The position numbers were made by a program, and so were the translations under genes. The notes under the pieces are model-generated. The model was not told the DNA's origin, did not search any database, and saw only the letters and a list, made by a program, of their open reading frames with translations. Source: Beaufortia kweichowensis (taxonomy: Eukaryota; Chordata; Actinopteri; Cypriniformes; Gastromyzontidae). From it: DNA of 64,000 nucleotides. The stretch spans positions 6,792,492 through 6,856,491 of the forward strand of contig CM032804.1 in assembly GCA_019155185.1 (NCBI GenBank), written 5' to 3'. Positions 63,986 through 64,000 of the stretch are shown piece after piece; within the stretch, counting starts at the first letter, position 1; each line of letters opens with the position of its first letter.

Positions 63986-64000
63986 GTAAAGAGGAGACAG

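Overview
The window is vertebrate nuclear DNA, almost certainly from a teleost and most like a cyprinid or danionin. It is AT-rich, every gene is split by GT-AG introns, and the introns carry foldback DNA elements and a dispersed motif that I recognise as typical of carp and zebrafish relatives. Species and paralogue suffix (a or b) cannot be settled from the window. There is no prokaryotic operon, CRISPR array, rRNA, or tRNA that I can support. All identifications rest on translated exons compared with remembered family sequences; no search was run.

Layout: (1) 87-649, minus: 5' end of dus1l (tRNA dihydrouridine synthase), running off the left edge. (2) 3850-18188, plus: csnk1d (casein kinase 1 delta), complete, with a cassette exon at 15422-15490 that switches the C-terminal tail, and a 2-kb 3' UTR. 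(3) 23630-21842, minus: slc16a3 (lactate transporter MCT4), complete, tail to tail with csnk1d. (4) 27217-31128, plus: engase (cytosolic endo-beta-N-acetylglucosaminidase), complete. (5) 35328-32101, minus: scpep1 (serine carboxypeptidase), complete, tail to tail with engase. (6) 35617-38755, plus: coil (coilin), head to head with scpep1 across 288 bp, with two apparent one-base frameshifts. (7) 39466-63985, plus: N-terminal half of rab11fip4, running off the right edge, with a likely internal promoter and alternative first exon near 53.6 kb.

The genes are not one pathway: tRNA modification, clock and Wnt kinase, lactate export, free-oligosaccharide breakdown, lysosomal-type peptidase, Cajal-body scaffold and recycling-endosome adaptor. 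What unites them is that, from memory, the human orthologues all lie on chromosome 17, so this is a conserved-synteny block with local rearrangement.

The points most worth checking are the two coilin frameshifts (both in 5-base homopolymers), a missing arginine codon in the CK1-delta kinase domain, the CK1-delta tail-switch exon, the EF-hand-less rab11fip4 start, a perfect RFX X-box in a rab11fip4 intron, three full CRE palindromes in 170 bp at the rab11fip4 promoter, and a 214-bp foldback element in csnk1d. I found no wholly new system.
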